Source: Roseovarius atlanticus (GTDB taxonomy: Bacteria; Pseudomonadota; Alphaproteobacteria; Rhodobacterales; Rhodobacteraceae). Taken from it: a stretch of DNA of 64,000 nucleotides. A program made the position numbers and the translations under genes. Below the pieces are notes generated by a model. It saw only the letters and a program-made list of their open reading frames with translations, was not told where the DNA came from and ran no database searches. Location: positions 1-64,000 of the forward strand of contig NZ_LAXJ01000008.1 in NCBI RefSeq assembly GCF_001441615.1, read 5' to 3'. This document shows, piece by piece, positions 35,433 through 44,629 of this stretch. Within the stretch, counting starts at the first letter, position 1, and every line of letters begins with the position of its first letter.

Positions 35433-37223
35433 ATGCGCCTTTTGCTTGCCAGCCTTGTTTTGTCTGTTGCCCCCTGTCTGGCCGGGATGTCGGTGGCACA
35501 GCAGGTTGCCGACGAGGTTCAGCCCGAGGGCGCGGGCGCAGGCGCGGTCAGCACGTCCGCTGCCGTTGCCGCCGCGCTCAAGGCCAAGGAGGCGGGTCGA
35601 GCCGTCGAGGCGCAGAACTGGATGGTGGCCGCGGCCAACCCGCTGGCGGTCGAGGCCGGAGCGCAAGTCTTGCGCGACGGCGGCACGGCGGCGGATGCGC
35701 TGGTAGCGGTGCAACTGGTGCTGGGCCTCGTCGAGCCGCAAAGTTCCGGTCTGGGCGGCGGAGCTTTCCTGGTGTGGTACGACGCTGACAGCGGGGAATT
35801 GACGACGCTAGACGGGCGGGAAACGGCGCCTCTGGCTGCTACACCCACGCTGTTTCAGGACGATGCGGGTAAGCCCCTTTCATTTTTCGACGCGGTGGTC
35901 GGCGGGCGGTCGGTGGGTGTGCCGGGCACCCCTGCATTGCTGGCGGAAGCGCATTCGAAATGGGGGCGTGCCGCATGGGACAGCCTGTTTGCAGAGGCGA
36001 TCACGCTTGCGGAGAACGGGTTCGAGGTGTCGCCGCGCCTGGCCGCGATGGTGGCACAGGATGCCATCCGACTGTTCCGCTTCGAGGCGACGCGCGATTA
36101 TTTCTTCCCCGGCGGCCAGCGCATTCGACCGGGCGAACGCTTGAAGAATGCAGCCTATGCGGACACCTTGCGTCGCTTTGCCCAAGAGGGTGCCGCGCCG
36201 TTCTACACGGGTGATATCGCTGCCGACATCGTAACGACCGTGAGGCAGGCAGAGGGCAATCCCGGCGTCATGGCTGCGGTCGATCTTGCGATTTACCGCG
36301 TCAAACAGCGTGACGCGGTCTGTGCGCCCTATCGCGGTTTCGAGGTGTGCGGCATGGGCCCGCCGTCCTCGGGCGCGCTGACCGTGGGGCAGATCCTGCG
36401 GCTTTTGGCACCCTACGACATCGGGGAGATGGGGCCGGACAGCGCTGAGGCGTGGCGGCTGATCGGCGATGCCAGCCGGCTGGCCTTTGCCGACCGGGGC
36501 CGTTACATGGCCGACAGCGATTACGTGCCGGTGCCGGTGAAGGGGCTGCTGGACGCGGGCTACCTTGCGGAGCGTGCAGAACTCCTGAAGCGAGACACGG
36601 CCTTGCCGGACGTCGAAGCCGGAGAGCCGGATTTCGATCATGCGCGTGCTTGGGGGGACGATGCCTCGATCGAGCTTCCCTCGACGTCGCATGTTTCGAT
36701 TGTGGATCGGTTCGGCAACGTGGCCTCGATGACCACCACGATCGAGAACGCCTTCGGCTCGCGGCTGATGGTGCGGGGGTTCCTTTTGAACAACGAGTTG
36801 ACGGATTTCTCGTTTGCCAGCCACGAGGATGGTCGCCCCATTGCCAATCGGGTGGAGCCCGGCAAGAGGCCGCGTTCGTCGATGGCGCCGACCATCGTAA
36901 TGAAGAATGGCGCACCTGTCTTGGCCGTGGGCAGCCCGGGCGGCAGCCGCATCATCGGCTACGTGGCAAAGACGATCATCGCGCATCTCGATTGGGGGCT
37001 GGACGTGCAGGCGGCGATTGATATGCCTCACCTTGTCAACCGCTTCGGTGCCTTTGACGTCGAGGTTGGAACGGCCGCAATGGACCTGCTGCCAGACCTG
37101 GAGGCAATGGGTTTCGAGATGGCGCCGCAAGTGCTGGTCTCCGGCCTGCACGCCATTTCGCTCGGAGAGACATTGCAAGGCGGGGCCGACCCGCGGCGCG
37201 AGGGCATCGCGCTGGGCGAGTAG
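35433..37223 (+). CDS. ggt: Gamma-glutamyltransferase
   Basis: A 596-residue Ntn-hydrolase precursor that cleaves gamma-glutamyl bonds of glutathione in the periplasm. N-terminal signal peptide MRLLLASLVLSVAPCLAG. Self-cleavage and nucleophile Thr lie in PSTSHVSIVD (about 418), giving large and small subunits. Ligand motifs include GGGAFLVWYD near the start and GSPGGSRIIGYVAKTI in the small subunit. It follows the hydroxyacid dehydrogenase at 35 nt and may share its transcript. Confidence 0.95.
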   Translation: MRLLLASLVLSVAPCLAGMSVAQQVADEVQPEGAGAGAVSTSAAVAAALKAKEAGRAVEAQNWMVAAANPLAVEAGAQVLRDGGTAADALVAVQLVLGLVEPQSSGLGGGAFLVWYDADSGELTTLDGRETAPLAATPTLFQDDAGKPLSFFDAVVGGRSVGVPGTPALLAEAHSKWGRAAWDSLFAEAITLAENGFEVSPRLAAMVAQDAIRLFRFEATRDYFFPGGQRIRPGERLKNAAYADTLRRFAQEGAAPFYTGDIAADIVTTVRQAEGNPGVMAAVDLAIYRVKQRDAVCAPYRGFEVCGMGPPSSGALTVGQILRLLAPYDIGEMGPDSAEAWRLIGDASRLAFADRGRYMADSDYVPVPVKGLLDAGYLAERAELLKRDTALPDVEAGEPDFDHARAWGDDASIELPSTSHVSIVDRFGNVASMTTTIENAFGSRLMVRGFLLNNELTDFSFASHEDGRPIANRVEPGKRPRSSMAPTIVMKNGAPVLAVGSPGGSRIIGYVAKTIIAHLDWGLDVQAAIDMPHLVNRFGAFDVEVGTAAMDLLPDLEAMGFEMAPQVLVSGLHAISLGETLQGGADPRREGIALGE

Positions 37224-37310
37224 GACGCGCCGGGAAATCGCCCCGCAGCCATCCCAATCCTGCCCGAATTGGCTGGCATGTCCTGTCGCAAACAGTTTGC
37301 GGAGCAGGGC

Positions 37311-39017
37311 ATGATAAACGCGTATTCCATCGGGTTCGTTCTGACCGCCGGGACCATCCTGGCCGGTGTCGATTACTACGACCAGTCGAACAGGGCGGGC
37401 TTTTCGTTGGGCCAGATGACGCCCGGCGCGTATATCGAGACCATTCCGAACAGGTTCAGTTCCGCCAAGGAAGAGAAACTGTCCGACCTTGCCGAACGCG
37501 AGCGCAAGAGCCGCTGGCGTCAGGGTGGCTTGGCTTACCTGCCCGAGGCGCCCGAGGGATGGGAACGGCGTGCCCTGCTGGAAGGCGACGACAGTGCGAT
37601 CCTGCCGCCCGAGGCGATGCTGGACGGGGACATGAGCAACTCCGCCGGCAAGGGTTTCTTGCAGCAGATGGAGGCCCGCGATCACGTCAAGCAGCTGAAG
37701 GAACGCGCCACGCGGTCGTGGATCTATCAACGCGGCACTGAGACCGTGTTCGTTGAGGTGCGCTTGGTGGAACGGCCCAGTTCGAACTCTCTTATAGGGA
37801 TCGTGGCCAGTGCAATGGACGGTGTCATGATGGACGCCTTCGACCGCAACGTGGGATACGGTGTGACCGGCGGTTTCGGACTGACCGAGAAGCTGGGGCA
37901 TGATGGCGAGCGGCCCTATCATTTTCGCTATCTGGAAGGGTCGATCGGGTTTGGACACGAGGTGCATCTGCGCGTTCACGCCAACGCGTCGCGCGACGCC
38001 ACGCAGGAAATCCTGAGCCGGATCGACTATGACGGCCTGAACGACCTGCTGCCGCGCCCTGTGCCCAGTGTCGGCAACGACGCGACACTGCCCGACGATA
38101 TCGACCCGGTGGCTCTGAGCGTGGAATTGCGCCGTCTTAAATCGGAGTTCCTGGGCCTGCGGGCGCTGGAAGCACAGTACAAGATCGAGAACATCGATAC
38201 CGGAGCCATGGTTCTGAGCGCCTATTCGATGCGACTTGGCGGCATGGGCGGTGACGTGGACATCACTGGCGGCAAGGTCACGGACCTGAGCGGGCTGATC
38301 GAACTGGGTTACTATCGCGGGCGCGAAGCCGTGATGGCGGGCAAATCCGCCGAAGAAGTGCAGGCGGACGTCAAACAGATGGTCGACACCGTGATGATGG
38401 TGGCCGACGCCGAGACCGCCGCTGCCGCCGCCCGCGCCGCAAATGCGCCCGAGCCGGAAATGTCGCCCGAGTTGCGGGCAGAGCTTGCCGCGCTCAGCGG
38501 GGCCACCGACATGCCGCTCGGCACCGGGCAGTCGTCGAATGCGCAAGACACCGCGGTGATCGCCGCGGCCAATCGGGCGCGGGACATGGACGCCTCATCG
38601 GGCGGCAAGATCCTGATGCAGGTCGACGAGGAAAGCAGCGACCGCGATGCCGGGTTGATCTTTTCCAGGCCCATCGACCTTGTCGAGTTCGAGACGTTCC
38701 GCGCGGCCCGCAATGCCACGGACGAGGAGATGGAGATGGGCATGGCCATCGCCGCCAGCGGGTTCGAGCGCAAGCATGATCTGCCGCAGGGAAGCTGCAG
38801 CTTTGACATGGGCGCGCTGCGGCTGGAATGCGACACGTCGAAGGGCGTGCAACCCAGCGGCCTGCTGTCCAAGCTGATCGACCAGGTCACCGGTGGCGAG
38901 GAGGGCGCATCGCTGACGCCTCAACCCACGGAACCGGCGGCCAAGCCCAAGCGGCTCGAATTGTCCAGCGGCAGCGCCAAGTCAGGCCAACGCTGCGTGG
39001 GAAGTTTCTGCGACTAG
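37311..39017 (+). CDS. Large hypothetical protein, membrane-anchored
   Basis: A 568-residue protein I cannot place in a family. The N-terminus MINAYSIGFVLTAGTILAGV is one membrane helix or uncleaved signal, then a long soluble domain. There is an Ala/Glu-rich helical region around 350-410 and a Pro/Ser-rich tail ending QRCVGSFCD with two cysteines four apart. The ATG at 37,311 has a GGAGCAGGG site. It is likely periplasmic. Neighbouring genes (ggt, FAD oxidoreductase) give no firm functional hint. Confidence 0.75.
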   Translation: MINAYSIGFVLTAGTILAGVDYYDQSNRAGFSLGQMTPGAYIETIPNRFSSAKEEKLSDLAERERKSRWRQGGLAYLPEAPEGWERRALLEGDDSAILPPEAMLDGDMSNSAGKGFLQQMEARDHVKQLKERATRSWIYQRGTETVFVEVRLVERPSSNSLIGIVASAMDGVMMDAFDRNVGYGVTGGFGLTEKLGHDGERPYHFRYLEGSIGFGHEVHLRVHANASRDATQEILSRIDYDGLNDLLPRPVPSVGNDATLPDDIDPVALSVELRRLKSEFLGLRALEAQYKIENIDTGAMVLSAYSMRLGGMGGDVDITGGKVTDLSGLIELGYYRGREAVMAGKSAEEVQADVKQMVDTVMMVADAETAAAAARAANAPEPEMSPELRAELAALSGATDMPLGTGQSSNAQDTAVIAAANRARDMDASSGGKILMQVDEESSDRDAGLIFSRPIDLVEFETFRAARNATDEEMEMGMAIAASGFERKHDLPQGSCSFDMGALRLECDTSKGVQPSGLLSKLIDQVTGGEEGASLTPQPTEPAAKPKRLELSSGSAKSGQRCVGSFCD

Positions 39018-39169
39018 ACCAGAGCGGTCTTAACGAAACCTGAACGCGTCGTGCCCGAGTATGGGCGCGGCGCGTCGTTTTTGTTCTGTGACATGTCGGA
39101 TGGACCCGCCGCATGTTTACAGGCGTGATACAACGCACGCCAGCAGACCTGCCAAGGGAGTCGGATGGC

Positions 39170-41677
39170 ATGAAAACCCAAGTCAAAGCACTGATCGTCG
39201 GCGGCGGTGCCGTCGGGACCTCGATCGCCTATCATCTGGCCCGCGCAGGTTGGGAAGATGTCATGTTGATCGAGCGTGACGAGCTGACCTCCGGCTCGAC
39301 CTGGCACGCCGCGGGCCTGCTGCCCTATTTCAACATGTCCTATGCCACGACGCATATTCATGACTACTCGATCAAGTTCTACAAGACCCTCGAGGAAGAG
39401 ACCGGGCTGAACGCCGGCTTCTCGGTCGTGGGCAACCTGCGCATGGCCCAGAGCAAAGAGCGTATGGATGAATATATGCTTTACGCCTCGACCGCCGAGA
39501 CCTGTGGCGTGCCCTATGAGTGGATGACGCCCGCGCAGATCAAGGAGCGGTGGCCGCTGGTCAATACCGACGACCTGGAAGGCGCGATCTATCACCCGAC
39601 CGACGGCTATATCAACCCCGCCGACGTGACCATGGCGATGGCCAAGGGCGCTCGCCAACGCGGCGTGATGATCGAGCGCAAATGGCAGGCCGACGGCTTT
39701 GAATGGAAGGGCGATCACTGGGACGTGACGCTGACCAAGATGGTCGAGAAGGGCGGCAACCTCGTTCCCTCGGACGAGCAGATTGTGGTTTCGGCTGAAC
39801 ATGTTGTGACCGCCAGCGGCAACCACGCGCAGCGCACCGCGCGGATGCTGGGCATCAAGATGCCGGCGATCCCGGTGGAGCACCAGTTCATCGTGACCGA
39901 GCCCGATGCCGAGCTGGTCAAGTACCGCCAGGAGGGCGGCGAGGAGCACCCGGTTCTGCGCGATGCCGACGCCAAGTGGTACGTGCGCGAAGAGCGTGGC
40001 GGCTGGATTCTCGGGCCCTACGAGTTGAACGCGCCGGCGCGTTTTGAGTACTCGGTGCCGGATACGTTCCGCGCCGACCTCTTCCCGCTTGATCTGGAGC
40101 GGATCGAGGAAGAATACATGTCGATGATCCACCGGATTCCGTCGACGGAAACCGTTGGTTTGAAAGACGATTACAACGGTCCGATCTGCTATACCCCCGA
40201 TGGCAACCCGCTGGTTGGCCCCGCGCCGGGGCTGCGCAACATGTGGCTGGCCGAAGGCTTCAGCTTTGGCATCACCGCCGCCGGTGGCACGGGCTATTAC
40301 CTCGCGCAGCTGATGGTCGAGGGCGAGGCCGAGATCGACATGGCGAGCCTCGATCCCAAGCGGTATTCCAGCAATTGGATGACGACCGAGTTCGCGGCGC
40401 GCAAGAACGAGGAAGCCTACGAGCACGTCTACATCCTGCACCACCCGGACGAGGAGCGGCCCGCCTGCCGCCCGCTGCGCACGGCGCCCGCCTACGACCG
40501 GCAGAAGGCGCGTGGCGCGCAGTTCGGGTTCGTCAACGGATGGGAAAGACCCAACTATTTCGGGCCCTTGGATGCGCCGGACAGCTTTGACCACGACGCG
40601 CGGTCGTTCCGACGCGGCGGCTGGTGGGAGCACACCAAGGCCGAGGCAGAGGCGGTCCGTAACGGCGTGGGCCTAATCGATGCAACCGCATTCACCAAGC
40701 ACGTGGTGAAGGGGCCGGGGGCGACGGCGTTCCTGGACTGGTTCACCTGCAACAAGCTGCCGAAGGTGGGGCGGATCAATCTGACCTATGCGCTGACCGC
40801 GATGGGCACGACGCGCACGGAATACACCATCGTGCGCGAGGCCGAAAACCAGTATTACTGTGTCTCCGCAGGGGCTTGGACCGAATACGACGCCGATTAC
40901 CTGCGCAAGGCAGCCGAGGAGAAGGCCGAGGAATTCGGGTATATCGAGATCCAGGACGTGACCACGCAATGGGGTGTGTTCGCCATCGCGGGGCCGAAGT
41001 CGCGTGACGTTCTGAACGAGGTCATCAAGGATGCGGATCCGGCTACGGCATTGAGCAACAAGCGTTTTCCGTGGCTGTCCTGCCGCGAGATCGAGCTGGG
41101 GATGTGCCCGGTGAAGGCGATCCGCGTGGCTTATACCGGCGAGCTGGGATGGGAGTTGCATCACCCGATAGAGATGCAGAATTACCTGTTCGACCTGCTG
41201 GAAAAGGCGGGCGAGAAACATGGCATGAAGCTGGTCGGGGCACGGGCGCAGAACTGGTTGCGGCAGGAGAAATCCTATCGCGCCTTCGGCAACGAGCTGG
41301 GCCGCGACGCGACCCCGCTGGAGGCCGACCTGCCGCGCTTTGTCGATCTGGATAAGGACTTCCACGGCAAGGATAAATTGCAGGAAACGGGTGTGCGCTC
41401 GAAATGCTGCACGGTTCTGATCGACGGGCCGGAGGATGCCGATCCGTGGGGCCGCGAGGTGCTTTACACCGAGGATGGCACACGCGTCGGACGGCTGACC
41501 TCGGGCGGGTATTCGGTGCATTTCGGCAAGTCGATCGGGATGGGCTATGTGAAGCCCGATCTGGCGGTGGAAGGCACCAAGCTGAAGGTCAAGATGTTCG
41601 ACACGCTGTGGGACGCGACCGTGACCTGCGACAGCCCGTATGACCCGAAAAACGAGACCATCCGCAAGGATGGGTGA
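39170..41677 (+). CDS. FAD-dependent dimethylglycine/sarcosine dehydrogenase-type demethylase
   Basis: An 835-residue two-domain enzyme. The N-terminal FAD oxidoreductase domain has GGGAVGTSIAYHLA (about 12-25) and the covalent-FAD type context SGSTWHAAGLLP (His about 46). The C-terminal half (about 450-835) is a GcvT folate domain (YTGELGWELHHPIE, GARAQNWLRQEKSYRAFGNE). It removes N-methyl groups from methylated glycines and passes them to tetrahydrofolate. ATG 39,170 is chosen for the FAD-domain start. Substrate (dimethylglycine, sarcosine or another) cannot be settled from sequence. Confidence 0.9.
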   Translation: MKTQVKALIVGGGAVGTSIAYHLARAGWEDVMLIERDELTSGSTWHAAGLLPYFNMSYATTHIHDYSIKFYKTLEEETGLNAGFSVVGNLRMAQSKERMDEYMLYASTAETCGVPYEWMTPAQIKERWPLVNTDDLEGAIYHPTDGYINPADVTMAMAKGARQRGVMIERKWQADGFEWKGDHWDVTLTKMVEKGGNLVPSDEQIVVSAEHVVTASGNHAQRTARMLGIKMPAIPVEHQFIVTEPDAELVKYRQEGGEEHPVLRDADAKWYVREERGGWILGPYELNAPARFEYSVPDTFRADLFPLDLERIEEEYMSMIHRIPSTETVGLKDDYNGPICYTPDGNPLVGPAPGLRNMWLAEGFSFGITAAGGTGYYLAQLMVEGEAEIDMASLDPKRYSSNWMTTEFAARKNEEAYEHVYILHHPDEERPACRPLRTAPAYDRQKARGAQFGFVNGWERPNYFGPLDAPDSFDHDARSFRRGGWWEHTKAEAEAVRNGVGLIDATAFTKHVVKGPGATAFLDWFTCNKLPKVGRINLTYALTAMGTTRTEYTIVREAENQYYCVSAGAWTEYDADYLRKAAEEKAEEFGYIEIQDVTTQWGVFAIAGPKSRDVLNEVIKDADPATALSNKRFPWLSCREIELGMCPVKAIRVAYTGELGWELHHPIEMQNYLFDLLEKAGEKHGMKLVGARAQNWLRQEKSYRAFGNELGRDATPLEADLPRFVDLDKDFHGKDKLQETGVRSKCCTVLIDGPEDADPWGREVLYTEDGTRVGRLTSGGYSVHFGKSIGMGYVKPDLAVEGTKLKVKMFDTLWDATVTCDSPYDPKNETIRKDG

Positions 41678-41818
41678 GGGGCCGCGACTCAAGGTGTTAA
41701 CGGCCTGAAACCCGCGTCGGTATCACGTCGGTATTCAAGGCGTAACGCGTCGGTGCCATGTGCCCGGCGCGTTTCTTAATGGAGCGTTCGGGGCGGGCTC
41801 GTGCGTTTCGCTCTGGAG

Positions 41819-41839
41819 GTCCCGGGTCAGGCCCGGGAC
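41819..41839. repeat. Palindromic repeat, copy A
   Basis: GTCCCGGG and CCCGGGAC form perfect 8-bp arms around TCAGG in an intergenic region. Related copies lie at 43,330-43,350 and inside dnaE at 51,379-51,399. Confidence 0.75.
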
Positions 41840-41869
41840 GGGGGCTTTGGGGTATGGGGCGTGTGGGCG

Positions 41870-42616
41870 TCAGCGGGTGCGCGCCCGAAGCCAGCGTTGC
41901 CAGGTGGCGCGGTTGCCGGCGAAGACGTTGATGTCGACCCCGCCCGCCACGCCGGGCACGACGCCGGTGCCGGTATATTGCCAGAAGCTCCAGCTTTGGC
42001 CGGGATAGGTGGTGGCGAGCGTGCGGGCGGTGGAGCGCAGCCAGAATTCCTCGTTCAGCTGGCCGATGCCGGTCTGGCGGTAGAATTCCAGCGTGGTGTA
42101 GATGATCGGGCGCTGGCCGTAGTGACGTTCCAGGATGTCCATGAAGACCCGCGCCTGGCGGCGCACCTCGGCGCCCGGCGGGCGGGTGGTGCAGGTGGGC
42201 GAGTAGGGGTTCCATTCCAGGTCGATCACCGGGGGCAGGGCGCCGCCTTCGCGCGGGACGTTGCGGATGAACCAGCGGGCCTGCACCTCGGGCGGGGTGC
42301 AGAAATAGTAGAAGTGGTAGGCGCCGCGCCGAACGCCCGCCTGCGCCGCACCGGCCCAGTTGCGGGCGAACTTGGGGTCGAGCCGGTCGCCGCCCTCGGT
42401 TGCCTTGATGAAGGCGAATTCGATGCCGGACTGTGCAACGCGGCCCCAGTCGATATCGTTCTGGAAGCGGGCGACGTCGATGCCGTGGATGTCGTAGTTC
42501 CAGGGCGGCGGGCCGTCCCAGTCGACCGGATCGTTGTCGCCGAAACGCGGCCCGGCGCAGGCAGAGGTCAGGGTGAGCAGGCAAAGGGCCAGCGCGGCGA
42601 CGAGAAACCGGATCAT
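41870..42616 (-). CDS. GH25-family lysozyme, lipoprotein
   Basis: A 248-residue glycoside hydrolase 25 (muramidase) that cuts peptidoglycan. Lipoprotein signal with lipobox LTSAC near residue 20. Family motifs are GIDVARFQNDIDWGRV (about 44-59), FAFIKATEGGDRLDPKF, PPVIDLEWN (catalytic Asp/Glu) and WSFWQYTGTGVVPGV. It was chosen to start at ATG 42,616, overlapping the stop of the DUF938 methyltransferase gene by ATGA. Being a lipoprotein it would act on the cell's own wall, for remodelling. Confidence 0.92.
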   Translation of the reverse strand: MIRFLVAALALCLLTLTSACAGPRFGDNDPVDWDGPPPWNYDIHGIDVARFQNDIDWGRVAQSGIEFAFIKATEGGDRLDPKFARNWAGAAQAGVRRGAYHFYYFCTPPEVQARWFIRNVPREGGALPPVIDLEWNPYSPTCTTRPPGAEVRRQARVFMDILERHYGQRPIIYTTLEFYRQTGIGQLNEEFWLRSTARTLATTYPGQSWSFWQYTGTGVVPGVAGGVDINVFAGNRATWQRWLRARTR

Positions 42617-43272
42617 GACGTCTCCTGTGATCGTACCATTACAAGGGCCAGGTTGTTGGCCGGCATCTCGATGCGCGCGATGACGTCCAGCCCTGACTCG
42701 CCCGACCAGCGTACCATGTCGGCGTCGTTCTTGTAGCCCGCTTCGGGATGATCGGCGCGGATGGCGGCATCGAAACGTGCGTCGCCGTCCGAGGTGGCCT
42801 TGCCGTCGCGCAGGAAAGGGCCGTAGACGATGAAGCGGCCATCCGGGGCAAGCGCCTGCGCGGCCTCGGCGATGAGCGTGCGGGCGGCATCGGTCGGGAT
42901 CAGGTGCAGTAGATTGACCAGCAGGACGAGGGCGAAGCCTTTGTGGGTGCCGGACCAGCCGGCTTGCGTGGCGTCGAGTCGCAGAGGGGGCAATATAGCA
43001 CCCTTGGGCGCATCGGTGGACCAGGCGGCGATGGAGGCGAGGCGGTCGTCGGTGATGTCGCTGGGCTGCCAGGTGAGGCCGGGCAGGTGGGTCGCGAAGT
43101 GCGTCACGTGCTGGCCGGTGCCGCTGGCGATTTCGAGCGCGGTGCCGGAGGCGGGCGCGTGGGCGCGCAGCAGGTCGAGGAGCGCGTCCGCGTTGCGCTC
43201 GGCGGCGGGCGCGTGCAGGCGGGCGCCTGCGCCCTTGTGGGCGACGGAGATGCGGGGCGGGGTGTCTGTCAT
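42613..43272 (-). CDS. DUF938 family SAM-dependent methyltransferase
   Basis: A 219-residue class I methyltransferase. The AdoMet loop is ALEIASGTGQHVTHFA (about 45-60), followed by WQPSDITDDRLASI and, further on, LVLLVNLLHLIP and FIVYGPFLRDG. Members of DUF938 have no agreed substrate. ATG 43,272 gives the family start; the frame is open upstream through repeat DNA. It is co-translated with the GH25 gene. Confidence 0.88.
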   Translation of the reverse strand: MTDTPPRISVAHKGAGARLHAPAAERNADALLDLLRAHAPASGTALEIASGTGQHVTHFATHLPGLTWQPSDITDDRLASIAAWSTDAPKGAILPPLRLDATQAGWSGTHKGFALVLLVNLLHLIPTDAARTLIAEAAQALAPDGRFIVYGPFLRDGKATSDGDARFDAAIRADHPEAGYKNDADMVRWSGESGLDVIARIEMPANNLALVMVRSQETS

Positions 43273-43329
43273 GGGGGACAGTTGGGCGCGGATCGCGGTG
43301 CGGTGCAAGGGGGATTTTGAGGGTGAGAG

Positions 43330-43350
43330 GTCCCGGGTCGGGCGCGGGAC
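43330..43350. repeat. Palindromic repeat, copy B
   Basis: GTCCCGGG and CGCGGGAC flank TCGGG, an imperfect version of the 41,819 palindrome. It lies 57 bp upstream of the DUF938 start. Confidence 0.6.
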
Positions 43351-43407
43351 GGGGGGAGCGCAGGTGGCAGGGGGTATCGCAATGTGGGTGCAAGCGTGAA
43401 CGGCGCG

Positions 43408-43446
43408 TGGGTTGTCACCCACCAAAGTGGTGGGTTGTCACCCACC
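43408..43446. repeat. Tandem hairpin repeat
   Basis: Two 16-bp units TGGGTTGTCACCCACC at 43,408-43,423 and 43,431-43,446. Each can fold on itself (TGGGT/ACCCA). Such units are common intergenic repeats in Rhodobacteraceae, from memory. It lies between two same-strand operons and may end transcripts. Confidence 0.65.
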
Positions 43447-43527
43447 CTACGAACAGCGCAAAGGTCATCCCCGACATGACCCTAGGATGACCTTGGGCCC
43501 CGCCGGGTTGGGCGGGGCGTTCCAGGC

Positions 43528-44601
43528 TTAGTTCGGAATCTCGGCGGTGAGGCCTTCGACGAAGAAGTCCATGCCCAGAAGCGTGCCGTCATCGGCGACC
43601 TCGCCCTCGGCCAGCCAGGCCGAGCCGTCCTGGCGGTTCAGGGGGCCGGTGAAGGGGTGGTATTCGCCCGACGCGATGGCGTCTTTCATGGCCAGCGCCT
43701 CTTCCTTCACCTCGGCGGGGACGGCGTCGGTGATCTCGCCGATCTCGACCATGCCGGGGGCGATGCCGTCCCAGGTCTCGGTGCTTTCCCAGGTGCCGTC
43801 GATCACCGCCTGAGTGCGGGCGATATAGTAAGGCGCCCAGTTGTCGATGATGGAGCTGACGCGCGGGGTGGGCTTGTATTCGGCCATGTCAGAGGCCTGT
43901 CCGAAGGTGATGACGCCACCGGCCTTTTCCGCCGCGGCCTGGGGGGCGGTCGAGTCGGTGTGTTGCAGGATCACGTCGGCGCCCTGGTCGATGAGCGCGG
44001 TGGCGGCGTCGGCCTCTTTCGGGGGATCGAACCAGGTGTAGGCCCAGATCACCTTGAACTCGACCTCCGGGTTGACCTTTTTCGCGTGGATATAGGCGGC
44101 GTTGATGCCACGGATGACCTCGGGGATCGGGAAAGAGGCGATGTAGCCGATGATGTTGGATTCGGTCATCTTGCCGGCGATGTGGCCCTGGATCGCGCGC
44201 CCCTCGTAGAAGCGGGCGGAGTAGACCGAGACGTTGTCGGCGGTCTTGAAGCCGGTGGCGTGTTCGAACTTCACGTCCGGGAATTTCTGCGCGACGGCCA
44301 TGGTGGCGTCCATGAAGCCGAAGGAGGTGGTAAAGATGAGGTCCGCGCCTTGCAGGGCCATTTGGGTGATGGCGCGCTCGGCATCGGCGCCTTCGGGCAC
44401 GCTTTCCTGGAACACGGTTTCGACCTGGTCGCCGAAATGTTCCTCGACGGCGAGGCGGCCCTGATCGTGTTCATAGGTCCAGCCGCCGTCGCCGACGGGG
44501 CCCACGTAGATGAAGCCGACCTTGGTCTTGTCCTGTGCAAGCGCCGGCAGGGCGAGGCCGAGCGTCAGGGCGGCGGCGCCGAGGATGCGGGTGAGTGTCA
44601 T
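43528..44601 (-). CDS. BMP-family ABC substrate-binding protein
   Basis: A 357-residue periplasmic binding protein of the Bmp/PnrA (Med) family, whose known members bind purine nucleosides. Signal peptide to about residue 22 (ALTLGLALPALAQ). Core motifs are VGFIYVGPVGDGGWTYEHDQGRLAVE near the start and LIDQGADVILQHTDSTAPQ. It is the last gene of a five-gene importer operon, 28 nt after the second permease. The ligand is nucleoside-like by family; not proven. Confidence 0.93.
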   Translation of the reverse strand: MTLTRILGAAALTLGLALPALAQDKTKVGFIYVGPVGDGGWTYEHDQGRLAVEEHFGDQVETVFQESVPEGADAERAITQMALQGADLIFTTSFGFMDATMAVAQKFPDVKFEHATGFKTADNVSVYSARFYEGRAIQGHIAGKMTESNIIGYIASFPIPEVIRGINAAYIHAKKVNPEVEFKVIWAYTWFDPPKEADAATALIDQGADVILQHTDSTAPQAAAEKAGGVITFGQASDMAEYKPTPRVSSIIDNWAPYYIARTQAVIDGTWESTETWDGIAPGMVEIGEITDAVPAEVKEEALAMKDAIASGEYHPFTGPLNRQDGSAWLAEGEVADDGTLLGMDFFVEGLTAEIPN

Positions 44602-44629
44602 GGAGAACTCCCTGTTGGGTTGGTTGGCC

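Noticed and set aside
35880..38546. 888-codon minus-strand frame
   Set aside because: Antisense to gamma-glutamyltransferase and the next gene; no recognisable domains.
43408..43446. Possible CRISPR repeats
   Set aside because: Only two short self-complementary units and no spacer pattern or cas genes.
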